DNA from: Vicugna pacos
Taxonomy: Eukaryota > Chordata > Mammalia > Artiodactyla > Camelidae
NCBI RefSeq assembly: GCF_048564905.1
Contig: NC_132991.1
Span: 61,139,501-61,203,500 of the forward strand
DNA: 64,000 nt
Direction: 5' to 3'
The notes under the pieces were generated by a model. It was not told where the DNA came from. It ran no database searches and saw nothing but the letters and a program-made list of their open reading frames with translations. How positions within the stretch are numbered: position 1 is the stretch's first letter; every line of letters starts with the position of its first letter. Below, one piece after another: positions 1 through 10,870 of this stretch. A program made the position numbers and the translations under genes.

Positions 1-215
1 GCTTTCCAGGCCAAGAGCTAATTTAGTCTGACTCAGCCCCTGAGTCAACCAGCCTATATGTGCCGGCTGCCACAAATCAATATCCTTGCCTGACTCTACT
101 TGGTAATGGGTGTTCTCAGTGCTCCACTTTTCCTTCCAGTCCCAATCGTGCCTCACATTGCTTTTTGTGATAAACTCTAGCAATTGTCTATATAACATGA
201 ACATCTAACACAATG

Positions 216-251
<36 letters not shown>
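216..251. repeat. (TG)n microsatellite
   Basis: An uninterrupted run of about 18 TG dinucleotides. It is long enough to be length-polymorphic and to adopt Z-DNA. No gene or transposon tail adjoins it. Confidence 0.95.
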
Positions 252-254
<3 letters not shown>

Positions 255-2501
255 GCATCCAGTAGATTTTAGAGACAAAGAGCAAATGCTTGTAAGAATA
301 GTATGGAGAGTGTTAGGGAAATCCCTTCAACTCTCACCACCAGAGCCCTAACGATTTTAGCCATTCACCTGTTCCTAAAACCCCTGCATGTTTGTGAGAA
401 AGTTACCTGGAATCCAGGTAACTTGAGACAAACGTTTTCTCCTTCCAAACTAACTTATGTGGGTGGAGTTCTAAGTTCAGTGCTAAATTAAGTGCATTAA
501 CCATTAGCTCAATCTTCTAGTAAATAAAGTTTTCAGAGGAGTATCTATTTTATATAAGTAGTATTTCCTTAACTTGGATTTCTTCCTGATTTTTAATTTT
601 CTTGGGAGTATTTTTTTTTCCTTTAGCTAATTTCTTGCTTCTTTCCTGTTCAGTTTATCCACTGAGATGCCACTGAGTTTAAGGGAGTTTATGGCACTTT
701 GGTAGGGTGTGTTACAGGCTTTTCATTTGCTTTAGTTTTCTTTACCTAAAACTCATTTTTTATGTTTGCCTGAAGGGCAGTTGTTCTCCACATGTACAAG
801 AGAAGTTGTTTGGGTGCAGGGAGACACCATCTAATTTGATTCTGAATATCCTTTAGGAAGTAGGTTTATTGATTTAGAACCTACTAAATCCAATCAATAC
901 TAATCATTCATTGTAGTTATAAAGATGTTTATTAAAGTTTTCAATTTTAAGGGATTTATAATCTAAGGGCAATAATAATATAGGCTTTATTAAAATATCT
1001 ATAATACATACCATATTAAACATTTAATTTTTTTCTAGAATTCATTAATTTTCTCTATTCTTGTCTCTCAGAGACAATGCTGTTCTTTAAAAAAAAGTTC
1101 TTTGAGGAATATTGTATGGAAATAAATTTACATCAATGAAAGACTCTAAATTGAATTACTATTAGTGATTTTACCTGCATTTAATTTTTAATTTCCTGTA
1201 ATAGATAACACTGTTTTCCAGAATTATCAATCATTGGTATAGTCTAAAATTTATAGTAAGATACATAATTTCTGTATGTGTTTTTTTTTCATATGTGTTA
1301 CTCTGGTAGAGAAAATTTTGGAATTTAAAAAGCAGCTCTTTTGACTCAAAATGAACTTTTTCCACTTCTTCATGAAAGTTCTGTGATGCCATATGATGCC
1401 CTAAAGTCATGTTCCTTAATAATTTTTGGTAATACTTCCTTTGCTAATGTGATGCCAGTCATGAGCCTTTCTCCCATAAAAATGCATATGTGAATATACA
1501 CTTAAAATTTTGCATACAATTTTTGGCACATTTTTGGACACTCCAAAGCCCATCCATGAACTCTCTCAGAAGCTCTGCTCTAAATTCATGTAATTAGGAT
1601 CTTGAGATCATAAAGTTGAGCCTGACATTACAGAACCCACTATTACTTGAATCACATTTCTTCCATATCGGTACCTAAGAAATGATGCCAGGGGTCAGAG
1701 ATGGGATTAATTTGCAACTTATGAAACAGGAAAATAGAAAGGGAATAGTCAAATCCAGCCTAGATTTATTTGTAAAGAAGGGTGGCATGGGATGCATTCT
1801 AGAGATGATAAAGAACATAAAAGAAGAGATCATTTTTAAGAAGAAAGATTTACCATGCAGTTTTTACTCTGTCAGTAGTTCAGTATCCAGTGTAGATTAT
1901 AGTAATAGAGGACTGAATAAAATGAAAAGGAAAGGTTTTTAGATCACAAAAGAAGGCATGTAAAGCCTTCTGGATCAATGAGTCATTGAAACCTTTTAGA
2001 AGAGAGAGAAACAATTAGCAGAGCATAAATAAAATTTCACTCTTGTCAAAGCTTTTTGTTTAACATTTAGTTTTCCTTATGTAGTACAACTTGAAGGATC
2101 ATTAGATTTATTTAAGAAATAAATACCACTAATTCAGAACTTATCTCACTGCAATTTCCATAGGTAGTAAGAACCCACAGATCTCATCATTATAATCCAA
2201 ATTTCAAATATTAATCAGGCAAAAACAATTCACAAATAACCATTGGCTTCTAAAATATCACAGTAAGTCATCACTTCCATGGCTTTCTATATACTGTATT
2301 ACCCATGTAATTTCTTTTTCTGTGTGGAATGATAAAAATTTTCATGTTTAAACTGCTATCAGATTTGAATACTTTTAGTTTGGAAGTTTGTAGAGACTCT
2401 GAAGTGTGAAAATTTACAGAAATTTGTCAAATGTTCCTGATTTTAACCAAAGTATATTCAGATCTTCCATACAGAAATGACACTTAAACCAAGTTTTATA
2501 G
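252..2501. other. unannotated AT-rich stretch
   Basis: I see no gene and no repeat I can name here. The longest open frame, 86 codons at 1682-1942 on the + strand, has no recognisable domain, is lysine-rich from local A-richness, and lies in sequence that looks non-coding on both sides. Confidence 0.5.
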
Positions 2502-2515
2502 GTTGTCATGACAAC
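2502..2515. promoter_or_regulatory. X-box-like palindrome (candidate RFX site)
   Basis: GTTGTCATGACAAC is a perfect 14-base palindrome. RFX-family proteins bind two inverted half-sites of the form GTNRCC and RGYAAC, and this fits with about one mismatch per half. A second X-box-like site lies 47 bases downstream. Binding is inference; perfect 14-mers of this sort occur a few times by chance in 64 kb. Confidence 0.3.
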
Positions 2516-2562
2516 ATGAGTAGTGTTCCATGGGGAAGGATTTGAGCTTTATCATATTTGCA

Positions 2563-2576
2563 GTTGTCCTGGTAAC
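2563..2576. promoter_or_regulatory. X-box-like element (candidate RFX site)
   Basis: GTTGTCCTGGTAAC carries a good right half-site (GGTAAC) and a near-consensus left half. It lies 47 bases after the palindrome at 2502. The close pairing makes it somewhat more credible than an isolated match, but no promoter or transcript is visible nearby. Confidence 0.3.
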
Positions 2577-2928
2577 ATGACAATCTGACATCATGAATGA
2601 GGTGTCACTTTGCCAGTTAAACTGGTTTTAAAATAATTGGACCTCGACTGGAATCTATATCTGTATATGTCTCAGAAAAATGATCACTGTTTTCAAAATA
2701 GACACAAAAGAAATAATATTACAGACTAAGAAGGGAGGCAAATACGTATCAGAGTAGGAAAAGAGATATGTAATGAAATCAGTACATGGAAGACACTGTA
2801 GGAGAGAAGGGGAAAAGGAAAAAAGCCAATAAAATAAACAAGGAAAAAGAGGATAGCATTAATAAGTCAAAGAATTTCACTGTGTTATTACTGGGTGGGG
2901 AAGTGTGAACATGGAAACAGGGGAGAAG

Positions 2929-2942
2929 GTTACCATGGAAAC
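2929..2942. promoter_or_regulatory. X-box-like element near a CRE-like site
   Basis: GTTACCATGGAAAC has a consensus left half-site (GTTACC) and a near-consensus right half. It is followed at once by ATTACGTCGCC, which contains a CRE/ATF-like core on the opposite strand (GACGTAAT). The local GC and CpG content is higher than around it. It could be part of a small enhancer, but this is inference only. Confidence 0.3.
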
Positions 2943-3413
2943 ATTACGTCGCCTTCACTGGCCAAACAGGAGCGCCCTATTATGTTGTAACTATGTTGGT
3001 GTTATTGTTGTTACTATTAGAAATATCAATTGGAGTATCAATCTGAATCACACTGAAGCACTTACAGGTTTCTGACAAAGGAGTTTTGAAGGAAACAGCT
3101 TCAAGCTAAATGGATTTGTTACAACAGAGAACAGCTCTTTATACAATATCACTCTCATACATGGACAACTGCAAATAAATCTCACATCAGTCAGCAGCTG
3201 TGAATATAAACTTTTAACTGTAAAATGTTAAGTTGTTACTAAACTATTTTGATATCCAAGTTGAAATATGAATTCAGTGATTTTTACCTTATATTACTGA
3301 AGAAATAGAAGTTTGAAAAGATGACATGAAAGTAAATGGCATACAGTAGATTTCAGGGTAGGGGATGTGTGTGTCTGTAAAACTCTACTGTCTTCATGTA
3401 TACCATGTCTTCC
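2943..3413. other. unannotated stretch
   Basis: No gene or nameable repeat is seen between the X-box-like group and the L1 tail that follows. Confidence 0.45.
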
Positions 3414-3415
3414 AT

Positions 3416-3455
<40 letters not shown>

Positions 3456-3984
3456 AGTATAGTTAGTTTACAATGTTGTGTCAGTTTCTGGGGTATAGCA
3501 TGATGTTTCAGTCATACATATACATATATATATTCATTTTCATATTCTTTTTCATTATAGGTTACTACAAGATATTCAATATAGTTCCCTGTGATATACA
3601 GTATAAACCTGTTGTTTATTTATTTTATATGTAGTATTTAGTTAGCATATGCAAATCTTGAACCCCTAGTTTATCCCTTTCCCCTCCCTTTTCCCCCTGG
3701 TAAACATAAGTTTGTTTTCTATGTCTGTGAGTCTATTTCTATTTTGAAATTAAGTTCATTTGTGTCTTTTTTTTTTTTTTAGATTCCACATATGAGTGAT
3801 ATCATATGGTATTTTTCTGACATACTTAGAATGATGATCTCCAGGTCCATCCATGTTGCTGCAAATGACATTATTTTATTCTTTTTTATAGCTGAGTAGT
3901 ATCTCATTGTATAAATATACCACAGCTTCTTTATCTGGTTATTTGTCAATAGACATTTAGGTTGTTTCCATGTCTTGGCTACTG
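3414..3984 (-). mobile_element. L1 LINE, 5'-truncated 3' end (antisense)
   Basis: Read on the minus strand this is the last part of L1 ORF2, then the ungulate-type 3' UTR, then a tail. The tail appears on the + strand as about ten ATTT units at 3415-3454, so the poly(A) has become an (AAAT)n microsatellite. The ORF2 part covers roughly the last 67 residues, from [10 protein letters not shown] to the ending SLICGI, and stops at 3779-3781. The 3' UTR also resembles those of the elements at 20122 and 60409. Homology breaks off near 3984, within the TTGGCTATTG stretch of the family. I could not find convincing target-site duplications. The element looks of middle age. Confidence 0.9.
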
Positions 3985-4600
3985 GAAGCAGTCCATGCCA
4001 TACTTTCAAATCAGAATTTCTTAACCCTGTTTCTGTGGTCCAGAGGCTTTGGGGCTCAATGAAACTCCTGCAATCAAATGTCAAATTTGGATGAATGCAT
4101 ATCAATATGTGCATTTTCAAAGGATATGACCCAAAAATTTAATCAGAGGAATAATGACTTTCAAAACATGAAGAATCACCACTTAATGAAAAATAGTGGT
4201 TTGGTAGATAAAATCATGGAGAAAAGGAAAAAAATAAATGGTTAGGAATTTTCACTGTGTGAAAGGCAGGCGTGGGAAAGGACTCTTGACTTTGGATAAT
4301 ACCAGGTAGCCTTAAGCTATTGGTGTGATATGAGCTGCACTTGAAACTGTCAGAAACAAAGAGACTAAAAGAGAAGGCTCATAGCAGTTATTTCAGAAAT
4401 AAGTCATTAAATCATAGGACAAAATCATCACCAGTGATCATCAGTGAACAAAACCAGAATTCCTGCTTTCCTGGAGTTCACCTTCCAGCAGGAAGAAGAG
4501 AACTACAGGTACAACCACAAGATGTGGTGAGCTTTAACTGTACGCAGATTTTCAGGATTTTATCAGTTCCTGCCTTGGAGTAGATGCTTAATTATTACAA
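3985..4600. other. unannotated stretch
   Basis: No gene and no nameable repeat. An 80-codon open frame at 4341-4583 has no recognisable domain and is not supported. Confidence 0.45.
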
Positions 4601-4658
4601 AAGGAAGGAAGGAAGGGAGGGAGGGAGGGAGGGATGAGGGAGGTGGAGGAGGGAGGAA
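4601..4658. repeat. (GGAA)n/(GGGA)n purine microsatellite
   Basis: Tandem GGAA units pass into GGGA units and then an impure purine run on the + strand. GGAA repeats can serve as ETS-factor binding arrays and can form triplex DNA; neither is shown here. Confidence 0.9.
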
Positions 4659-5621
4659 CACATTGAGCTTAGGCAATCAGACAGTGTCCTTATTTGCACA
4701 TTCTAGCACACCGCGTACTTTCTCATAGTGCATATCAGTAGGATATGTTTTTAACAGATGTAATATTCAATATAACTGAGTAGAAAGCTAACGTGATGGG
4801 TTCACATAGATATTGTCGATCTGGCTGCATTGTAACAAATGCTTTTTCAATAGGAATTTGAGCTCAGTGATTTCCAAAATGAAAACGAAGGTGAACTGCC
4901 AACGGAGAATGTGTTAAACCTGAAAGAAACCCTCAGATCTGCTATTTAACTCCTTCCTTTTATGGAGGAAAAAATTGAGTCCCAAATATCTGCAATATTT
5001 ACCCAAAGTCATAGAGTCAACTAGCAGCAGAATTGAAATGAGAAACTGAATCTTCTAACTGAGAGATTAATTTCATTCATGCCAGAATCTTCTAGGGAGT
5101 ATAACTGGCAGTCAAGAGATTCTAGTTTTGTTAACTTCAACTAAGACAAAAGCCTGATAAGTTCATTCGTTTTGTTCAACACTTAGTGTGATGTAGAAGT
5201 TTGTATTTGAATTATGATAATGACAGTTTCCCCCAAACTCCAAGCAAATTATTTCCATGCTGACTGGAAACAGGTTGAGATGTTAGAATAATTTTAGTAT
5301 TTTCTGCAACACATTGTTTTTCAATTGGGAAAGTCAAACATCATATCGAGAGCTGCCCTCAAATGTACAATGTAACTGCAAAACTCTAGTCTCTGTACGT
5401 TTCCTGGATTCAAATGACCAGTATAACATGCTTTTAAGATCATAGATTTCTTTTCTTTTGTGGAATTCTGATGCCTTTGTATCAAGTAACTGTATTAGTG
5501 AAAATTTGCGACAGTGGTTTATAATATCATATATAAATAAAATGTATCCTAAATTTCAAATTTTATTTGATTCAAAAACTCAGATAAATCATAATAAGAC
5601 TTATGTTTGGTTCTCAGGCCT
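4659..5621. other. unannotated stretch
   Basis: Unique-looking AT-rich sequence without a gene or nameable repeat. A 77-codon frame starting at 5458 runs into the MIR at 5622 and is chance. Confidence 0.45.
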
Positions 5622-5770
5622 TTTAGCTAGTAGTTGTGTGACCTTGAGCAAGTTAAATGATATTTCTGGGTCTCATTTATTTCTTCTATAAAATACAGGA
5701 AGCAGTGCCTATATTTTAGGGCTGTCCTGTGGATTAAATGAGATAAGGTCATTTAATGTGAACATATAAT
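5622..5770 (+). mobile_element. MIR SINE fragment
   Basis: It contains the MIR core order: TGTGACCTTGAGCAAGTTA, then a degraded 'cctcagtttcctcatctgtaaaatg' segment, then GGATTAAATGAGATAA. MIRs are ancient tRNA-derived SINEs that were mobilised by L2. The copy is well diverged and has lost its tRNA-like head. Confidence 0.85.
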
Positions 5771-6044
5771 ACATACCCAATAAAGAAAAATATTTTTTAT
5801 AGAGTGTATTATCAATTTTCAAAATAAACTCAATAAATTAAGCATATTCTAAATCTGAGGTAGTTTACTAATGCTATTTAAATAGATTTTTTTTAAGGGT
5901 GCATGTAACTGTCTCTACCAAGGAGCCATTGTCAGAAAAGTCAGTATAAACTATGTTTTGTTTTGTTATCACATTAAAGTTAAAATGTACTTTCTTTGTG
6001 ATCAGTGGATCTACCATTGAAATCTATTTGTTTATCTTCTTAGA

Positions 6045-6255
6045 GGATACATAATGTTGTGGTTATAAACACAAACTTTAGCTTCAAACTCTGATTCATC
6101 CATTTACTTAGATTGGGCACATAATCCCATCTGTGCCTCAGTTTCTTCATTTATAAAATGGAGATAATAGTCTTTACTTCATAGGGATTTGTGGGGATTA
6201 AGAGAGTTAATGTATCTATAGTCCTGAAAACAATGCCTGCTACTTGTTAATTAAA
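6045..6255 (+). mobile_element. MIR SINE, nearly full length
   Basis: The segment opens with GTTGTGGTTATAAACACA, corresponding to the tRNA-like MIR head. The core follows (GTGCCTCAGTTTCTTCATTTATAAAATGG), here seen in two parts, then a GGATTAAGAGAGTTAATGTA stretch and the ACAATGCCTGCTACTTGTTA end. Divergence is typical of an ancient mammalian copy. Confidence 0.87.
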
Positions 6256-6734
6256 TATCATATGTATTAACAATCAACATTATTTTTATTTACTAATGAC
6301 AATGTAAACATTGATTTTAAATAGTTATCACCTTTAAGTTAAAGGAAGGTTTATTTTACCTTTCTCACATTTGTCTGATCACATACATTTTATTTAGTGA
6401 CAAACCTAAATCTATATTTAGCAGAATTTTGGCAACGAAATGAATTACACTAAAAAATGTAATAGTCAAGGGATTTACTTATTTATGTAGGTACCTGAAG
6501 ATATATTATCTTGATTTACTACACAAGTGAGAATTCTGCTCAAAATCCAATCTTACAGTTAGGCACCAGGGAAATTCTGCTGGGAAACAATCTTGTTTTT
6601 TTCACGTGATAGTGCAGAAAGCTGGGTCTTGAACAGGACCCAGCTTACTTTCTGGGGAAAATTTTGAGCCTGTTTACAGGGGCTTCTTGAAGTACCCATG
6701 AATTTAGAAAACATTGATTTTTTTTGCCTTTGCC

Positions 6735-6858
6735 TTCTAGAATGTGAGCCCCATGAGGGAACTTTATTTCGTTCACTGCTGTATCCTCAGCACTTAGAGA
6801 AGTACCTAGAACTTAGTACACTCTCAATAACTATTTGTTCAGTGAATAAATGGATAAG
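6735..6858 (+). mobile_element. L2 LINE 3' end
   Basis: Matches the L2 3' terminus: TAGAATGTGAGCCCCATGAG, then TTCACTGCTGTATCCTCAGC, then CTCAATAACTATTTGTTCAG with a GTGAATAAATGG end. L2 lacks poly(A) and ends in short tandem repeats, as seen here. Confidence 0.88.
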
Positions 6859-6992
6859 ATCTGAAGGTCAGTATTAGGTGTTGGGGATACAACAATCAAT
6901 TAAATACTCATAAGTGTAAGCAAAAATTACTCACACTGAGTTTGCCATTTAAGCTCTTATTGTCTAAAGCAAGTAGGTCTTCTTTCATTATC

Positions 6993-7008
6993 AAAAAAAA
7001 AAAAAAAA
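6993..7008. repeat. short poly(A) run
   Basis: Sixteen consecutive A bases. No retroposon body is recognisable on its 5' side, so I do not call a processed pseudogene. Confidence 0.8.
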
Positions 7009-7439
7009 CAACCCATAAAACATAAAATATTTGCCTGAGAGATCCACAGCAGTCTAAGAAAGGTATTGTCTGCCATCCAGATCCTGCTTAATCTGTCTAG
7101 ATTTGTCAGTGTTAGAGACTGATAGATCAAGAGAGATGTCCAGTATTCACATTAGGATTCCCCCTCCTTTGTATTTTACTGAACCATCCTAAAGCTTCAG
7201 ACAGTATCACCATGGCCAGCTCTGAACCTGCCTGGTTGAACAAGTTAACAAGGTAGCCTCAGTTATCAGTGAAGGGGTAGTTGGAGTTTGCACTCACTCA
7301 TATGTGGGAATAGCATGTCCATTTTCCTATCACTTACCTCCACTAATGTCATGGAATCAGAGTGTTGTCCATTTCAGGTACAGTGGCATGTAGTATATGT
7401 TAGGATGAATCATTACCATCTGCTGTATTGTCTATTATA

Positions 7440-7645
7440 TTTCAGGAATGTTACATGCACAAATATTAATCCTTATGACACCTCTTTGTGATTGATATTA
7501 TCATCCCCATTTTACAAATGAATGAAAAACAAAAACTAGGGTTTCAGAGGAAAAGTAAGTTATCCTTGGTGACAAGAAAGTGAGAGATGGACAAGGAATT
7601 CAGACACAGCTTTGCTGACTCTAGAGCTTGTGTCATTATGCTTTG
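7440..7645 (-). mobile_element. MIR SINE fragment (antisense)
   Basis: On the + strand it reads as reverse MIR: ATCATCCCCATTTTACAAAT, then a GAAAAGTAAGTTATCCTTGG stretch equal to the reverse of the 'accttgggcaagttac' core, then CTGACTCTAGAGCTTGTGTC from the reversed tRNA-like head. Well diverged. Confidence 0.85.
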
Positions 7646-8139
7646 GAGGATACCTGTGAAAGCACTGTCATTTCATCCGATTTTTGAGCTCATTGGTACA
7701 TTTCTCTCTTAAAATCGTAACCCTCATCTCATTCCACCATGCTTTATATCCACACAAGCCTTGTCTAACACCATGCCTGTGTAGACAGCAAAATCCCAGG
7801 CTGGAGCTGAGCTGTTTTCCATGGTAACCAGCTGTGTCCAAGCCTGGGTTCAGTTCAGATGTCAAATCACCCCAGAAACACCCTGGAGAGACTTGCGAAT
7901 TATTCATAATTACCACAAACTGAAAATGATGAGAAAATTGGTGCGATTTCCCTATCAATCTCTACGAAGATTATTATGCTATCTACTCACTACCAGATAG
8001 TTTAAAAAATTCTTACTGTGAGAATTTGTTCCACAAACTTCAACTTAAATTCTCAGTCTTTGTTTTGCAACACTCCAGTATGCCTCCAATTATTTCAAAG
8101 ATTGTGATAGAGTTCCTAATTTCCAAACAAAATTAAATG
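7646..8139. other. unannotated stretch with one X-box-like match
   Basis: No gene or nameable repeat. At 7814-7828 the sequence GTTTTCCATGGTAAC is an isolated X-box-like match; alone it is weak evidence for RFX binding. The antisense 96-codon frame overlapping it has no recognisable domain. Confidence 0.4.
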
Positions 8140-8345
8140 TGATTAAACTTTGTTTTAACTTTTTACTGTGGAAAATCAAACATATTCAATAATAATAAAA
8201 GAGTAACGAACTTCTGTGTACCCAATGATCCAGGTTCAAGGGTTATTGTGTCGAATCTAATTTCATTTATGTCCTCCCACTCCTCCTCCATAACCACCAC
8301 AGGAGTATTTTGTAGCAAATTCCAGATATCATATTAAATCATCCT
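8140..8345. mobile_element. probable ancient L1 3'-UTR fragment
   Basis: TTTTTACTGTGGAAAATCAAA, then ACTTCTGTGTACCCAATGATC, then AGCAAATTCCAGATATCATA resemble a well-known old mammalian L1 3'-UTR stretch. The family is from memory and I am not sure of the subfamily or orientation. Confidence 0.5.
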
Positions 8346-9571
8346 GATTAAACTTTATTTTATGTTGGAATGCCATAGAAACAGTTGGACAAAGAAAAAG
8401 AAGAGGAAGGGAACACAGGAATATGAATTTTACTTGAAGAAGACAGAAACCATGTCTCTTTATTCATTTTGTACAGAAATCAATATTTAATATATTTTTG
8501 ATGATGATTGTGTTGATGATGACTTCTCTAAAATGCGTGGCAAATACTTCCTGAGTGGGCATCAGACACTGGGGAAGAGAGACTAGACTGTAGCAGTCCC
8601 AAGATGGTAAGAAACTGGGAATCATTGATGATGCTGTAATATCAAGCACCATTTTGGTTTCTTCATTACTGACCAGATCGAGGGGGCAGTTTCTTATGGT
8701 GCACTGTGGGAGATGGTCTTGGCAGAAGAGCTCTTTTGTATGCTATATATTCTATTCATATAATCTCCATAGTATCCAAACAACTCTCACATTGAAACTA
8801 CTTTATTGAGAATGATAAAGCAGGTATTTTATGCCTCTGTATTTCTCATCAATAACTACTGATAATAGAGCTGCACCTTTATTATGCCTTGGTGTCAAGT
8901 TACTGAAAAAAAGATTCTTTTTAACATGCATTTCAATGGTAATAAAAATACCCTATCGGCTTTACAGTTCATTTTATTTTGTAGAATGTGCCTAATTGTT
9001 TTAAAGTGTTTCTTTTCATAAGCATATGGAGGGCAATGAAAACATATATAAATTGGGTAGTAATTTAACATGTCAAAATGTCAAGTAATAGAAGGAAATA
9101 CTCAATATCATCATTATTATTTTTTATAAATTCATTTCAATTCCAATACAAAATATCAATGGAAAATCTGGGCAAATTTACACCTCATTAACATCCAGAA
9201 TGAATTCCAATGTTGTGGTCTAATGTGAACCAACAGCTGTCAGTTCTTAAAAATACAATAAGGAAATTAGGCTGTACACCAGTTAATAGATATAGAAAAA
9301 ATGTTTTTACATTTTATAGGAATTTTTGGAATGCCTCAAATGCAAATCATAGTAATTATAATAGCTTTGATTTAAAAGTAGTGTAATTGGTGTTTTATTA
9401 AATATTTTGATTTCATAATTTAAAGAAAATGGCTGGCTCTAGATATTAACATACTCTGAAATGAAAGTGTGTTCATCTTTTAGCATTTCTATTTTAAACG
9501 AATACTTTTATAAATCAAATCTACACAGATACCTTGTGTAAATGTGAGTTAAGGAAGGACATGGAGTAGTC
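8346..9571. other. unannotated AT-rich stretch
   Basis: No gene and no nameable repeat seen. Confidence 0.45.
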
Positions 9572-9740
9572 TAGTGGGTTCCCACCTTCAGCTCTCAAGA
9601 GAATCACCCAGAAGGCTTTTAAAAACACAGACTGCCATTTCTGATTCAGAAGATCTGGGGAAGTCTTCAGTGTTTTCATTTCTAACAAGTTTCCGGGAGA
9701 TGTTGTTGCTGGTCTAGGGACCTCACTTTGAGAACCACAA
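9572..9740 (+). mobile_element. MER5A-like non-autonomous hAT DNA transposon
   Basis: The left end TAGTGGGTTCCCAC and right end TTTGAGAACCACAA resemble the inverted ends of MER5A (CAGTGGTTCTCA). Inside are GAGAATCACCCAGAAGGCTT, TCTGATTCAGAAGATCTGGG and ATTTCTAACAAGTTTCCGGG, all in MER5A order. The element has no coding capacity and was moved by a hAT-Charlie transposase. The flanks GAGTAGTC (9564-9571) and CAGTAGCC (9741-9748) agree at six of eight bases, fitting a decayed 8-base hAT target duplication. Confidence 0.88.
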
Positions 9741-9847
9741 CAGTAGCCTAATGTGTTCTAAGAATGCAGGGTTTAAAGTTGTAATGATTATGGAAATATC
9801 CTTTTGCATGGGAAAGCTATCCAGAAGATAGGTGTTGTCACTAATTC

Positions 9848-10345
9848 TGTTGCGGGTGATTAAGTTCTTGTCGCACTGCAGAAAGAATTGCGAAAGTTAA
9901 TAGATAGGACACTCTCTCGGGGGAGAGCGGGCAGGCTCAGGTGAGCAGCTGTGCTGAGTTTCTTTGGCAAGTTGGTTACATAGGGTTGTAACTGAGCAGG
10001 ACCCTGTGGGGCCTTCCAGGGTCAGACCCCTCCCCCATATCCTCTGCTGTAGCTCCTCTCTGAAGCCCTCAGAGAATAGTATCTCATCTTCCTGAGTTTT
10101 TCAGATGCTAAAACCACCATCAAAGGGAAGAAAGGAACTACTTAATGATCGAGAGCTCATGGCCCCGACCTTCCTGTGCCTAGAGGGTCTGACCTTCCTG
10201 CGCCAAGAGGGTTGATAGTGTGACTGCCCTGTTACCTCAGCATCAACCAAGCAGAGAATTGTGCACAAGCTCCTCACTTAACCCTGCGACCCCCTTCCCT
10301 TACCTGGCCTTTAAATATGCTTTGCTGAAACCCTCCAGGCAGTTT
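9848..10345 (+). mobile_element. probable ERV1-type LTR (solo, relic)
   Basis: A GC- and CpG-richer block than its surroundings. It has an AACCAAGCAGAG CCAAT-like segment, a TTTAAATATG TATA-like segment and a GCTTTGCTGAAACCCTCCAG stretch like those near the start site in gammaretrovirus-related LTRs. No internal retroviral genes adjoin it, so it is most simply a solo LTR. The exact edges are uncertain, and the family name is from memory of similar ungulate LTRs. Its CpG retention suggests it is younger than the MaLR and L2 copies nearby. Confidence 0.5.
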
Positions 10346-10374
10346 TGGGTGTAAAAATAAATGGGCAGAATATT

Positions 10375-10870
10375 CATTGGGCAAGAAAGGATTTGGGGTC
10401 ATATTCCCTGATTTTCATCCCAACTCTTCCTTTCTGAGGGGAGAAGTGATTTTTGTCCTTATTTAGTCTGGATCAAAAGTGTCATGGTGTCAGTGCATGA
10501 TGGGTACTTCTAATTTGCACGGCTGATTTTATTGTAATGAGGGCATAATGAGCAAAAGGTTACATTTGGACACTGGAGATTCCTGACTTTCCCCACCTTT
10601 CTTTGTTGGCCTCCAGGGCACTTGTCACCCCAAAATGTCCGATTTCTTATCAGTCCCAAGGTTGCTGCTTTTCTTTCTCTGCCCAGGGACCCCTGTTTAC
10701 ATGATGTAGGATTTCCTGTGTTTGGCCGGTACCCCTCATTTTTGTCCAATTCCTGTCATTTGGTCTGTGTCCCCCTTTCTCTGTTCATATCTAGCTATCT
10801 GCCTGCTCTAAAAATTCTGCTACTTTGCCTCCTCACCTCACTCCCTCTCTCTCTAGGACTTCTGTTTCTC
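10375..10870. other. repeat-like sequence, possibly LTR-derived
   Basis: This block follows the probable LTR and has a similar GC-richer, punctuated look. I cannot name the family with confidence. A 100-codon open frame at 10622-10924 is hydrophobic and carries no recognisable domain; I do not regard it as a gene. Confidence 0.3.

Noticed and set aside
3400-4010. Target-site duplication for the L1 at 3414-3984
   Set aside because: Words around ATACCATG and CCATGCCATAC are faintly similar but do not align at the element edges; not strong enough to call.
6993-7008. Poly(A) run as the tail of a processed pseudogene
   Set aside because: No coding or RNA-gene similarity lies upstream, and no flanking duplication is visible.
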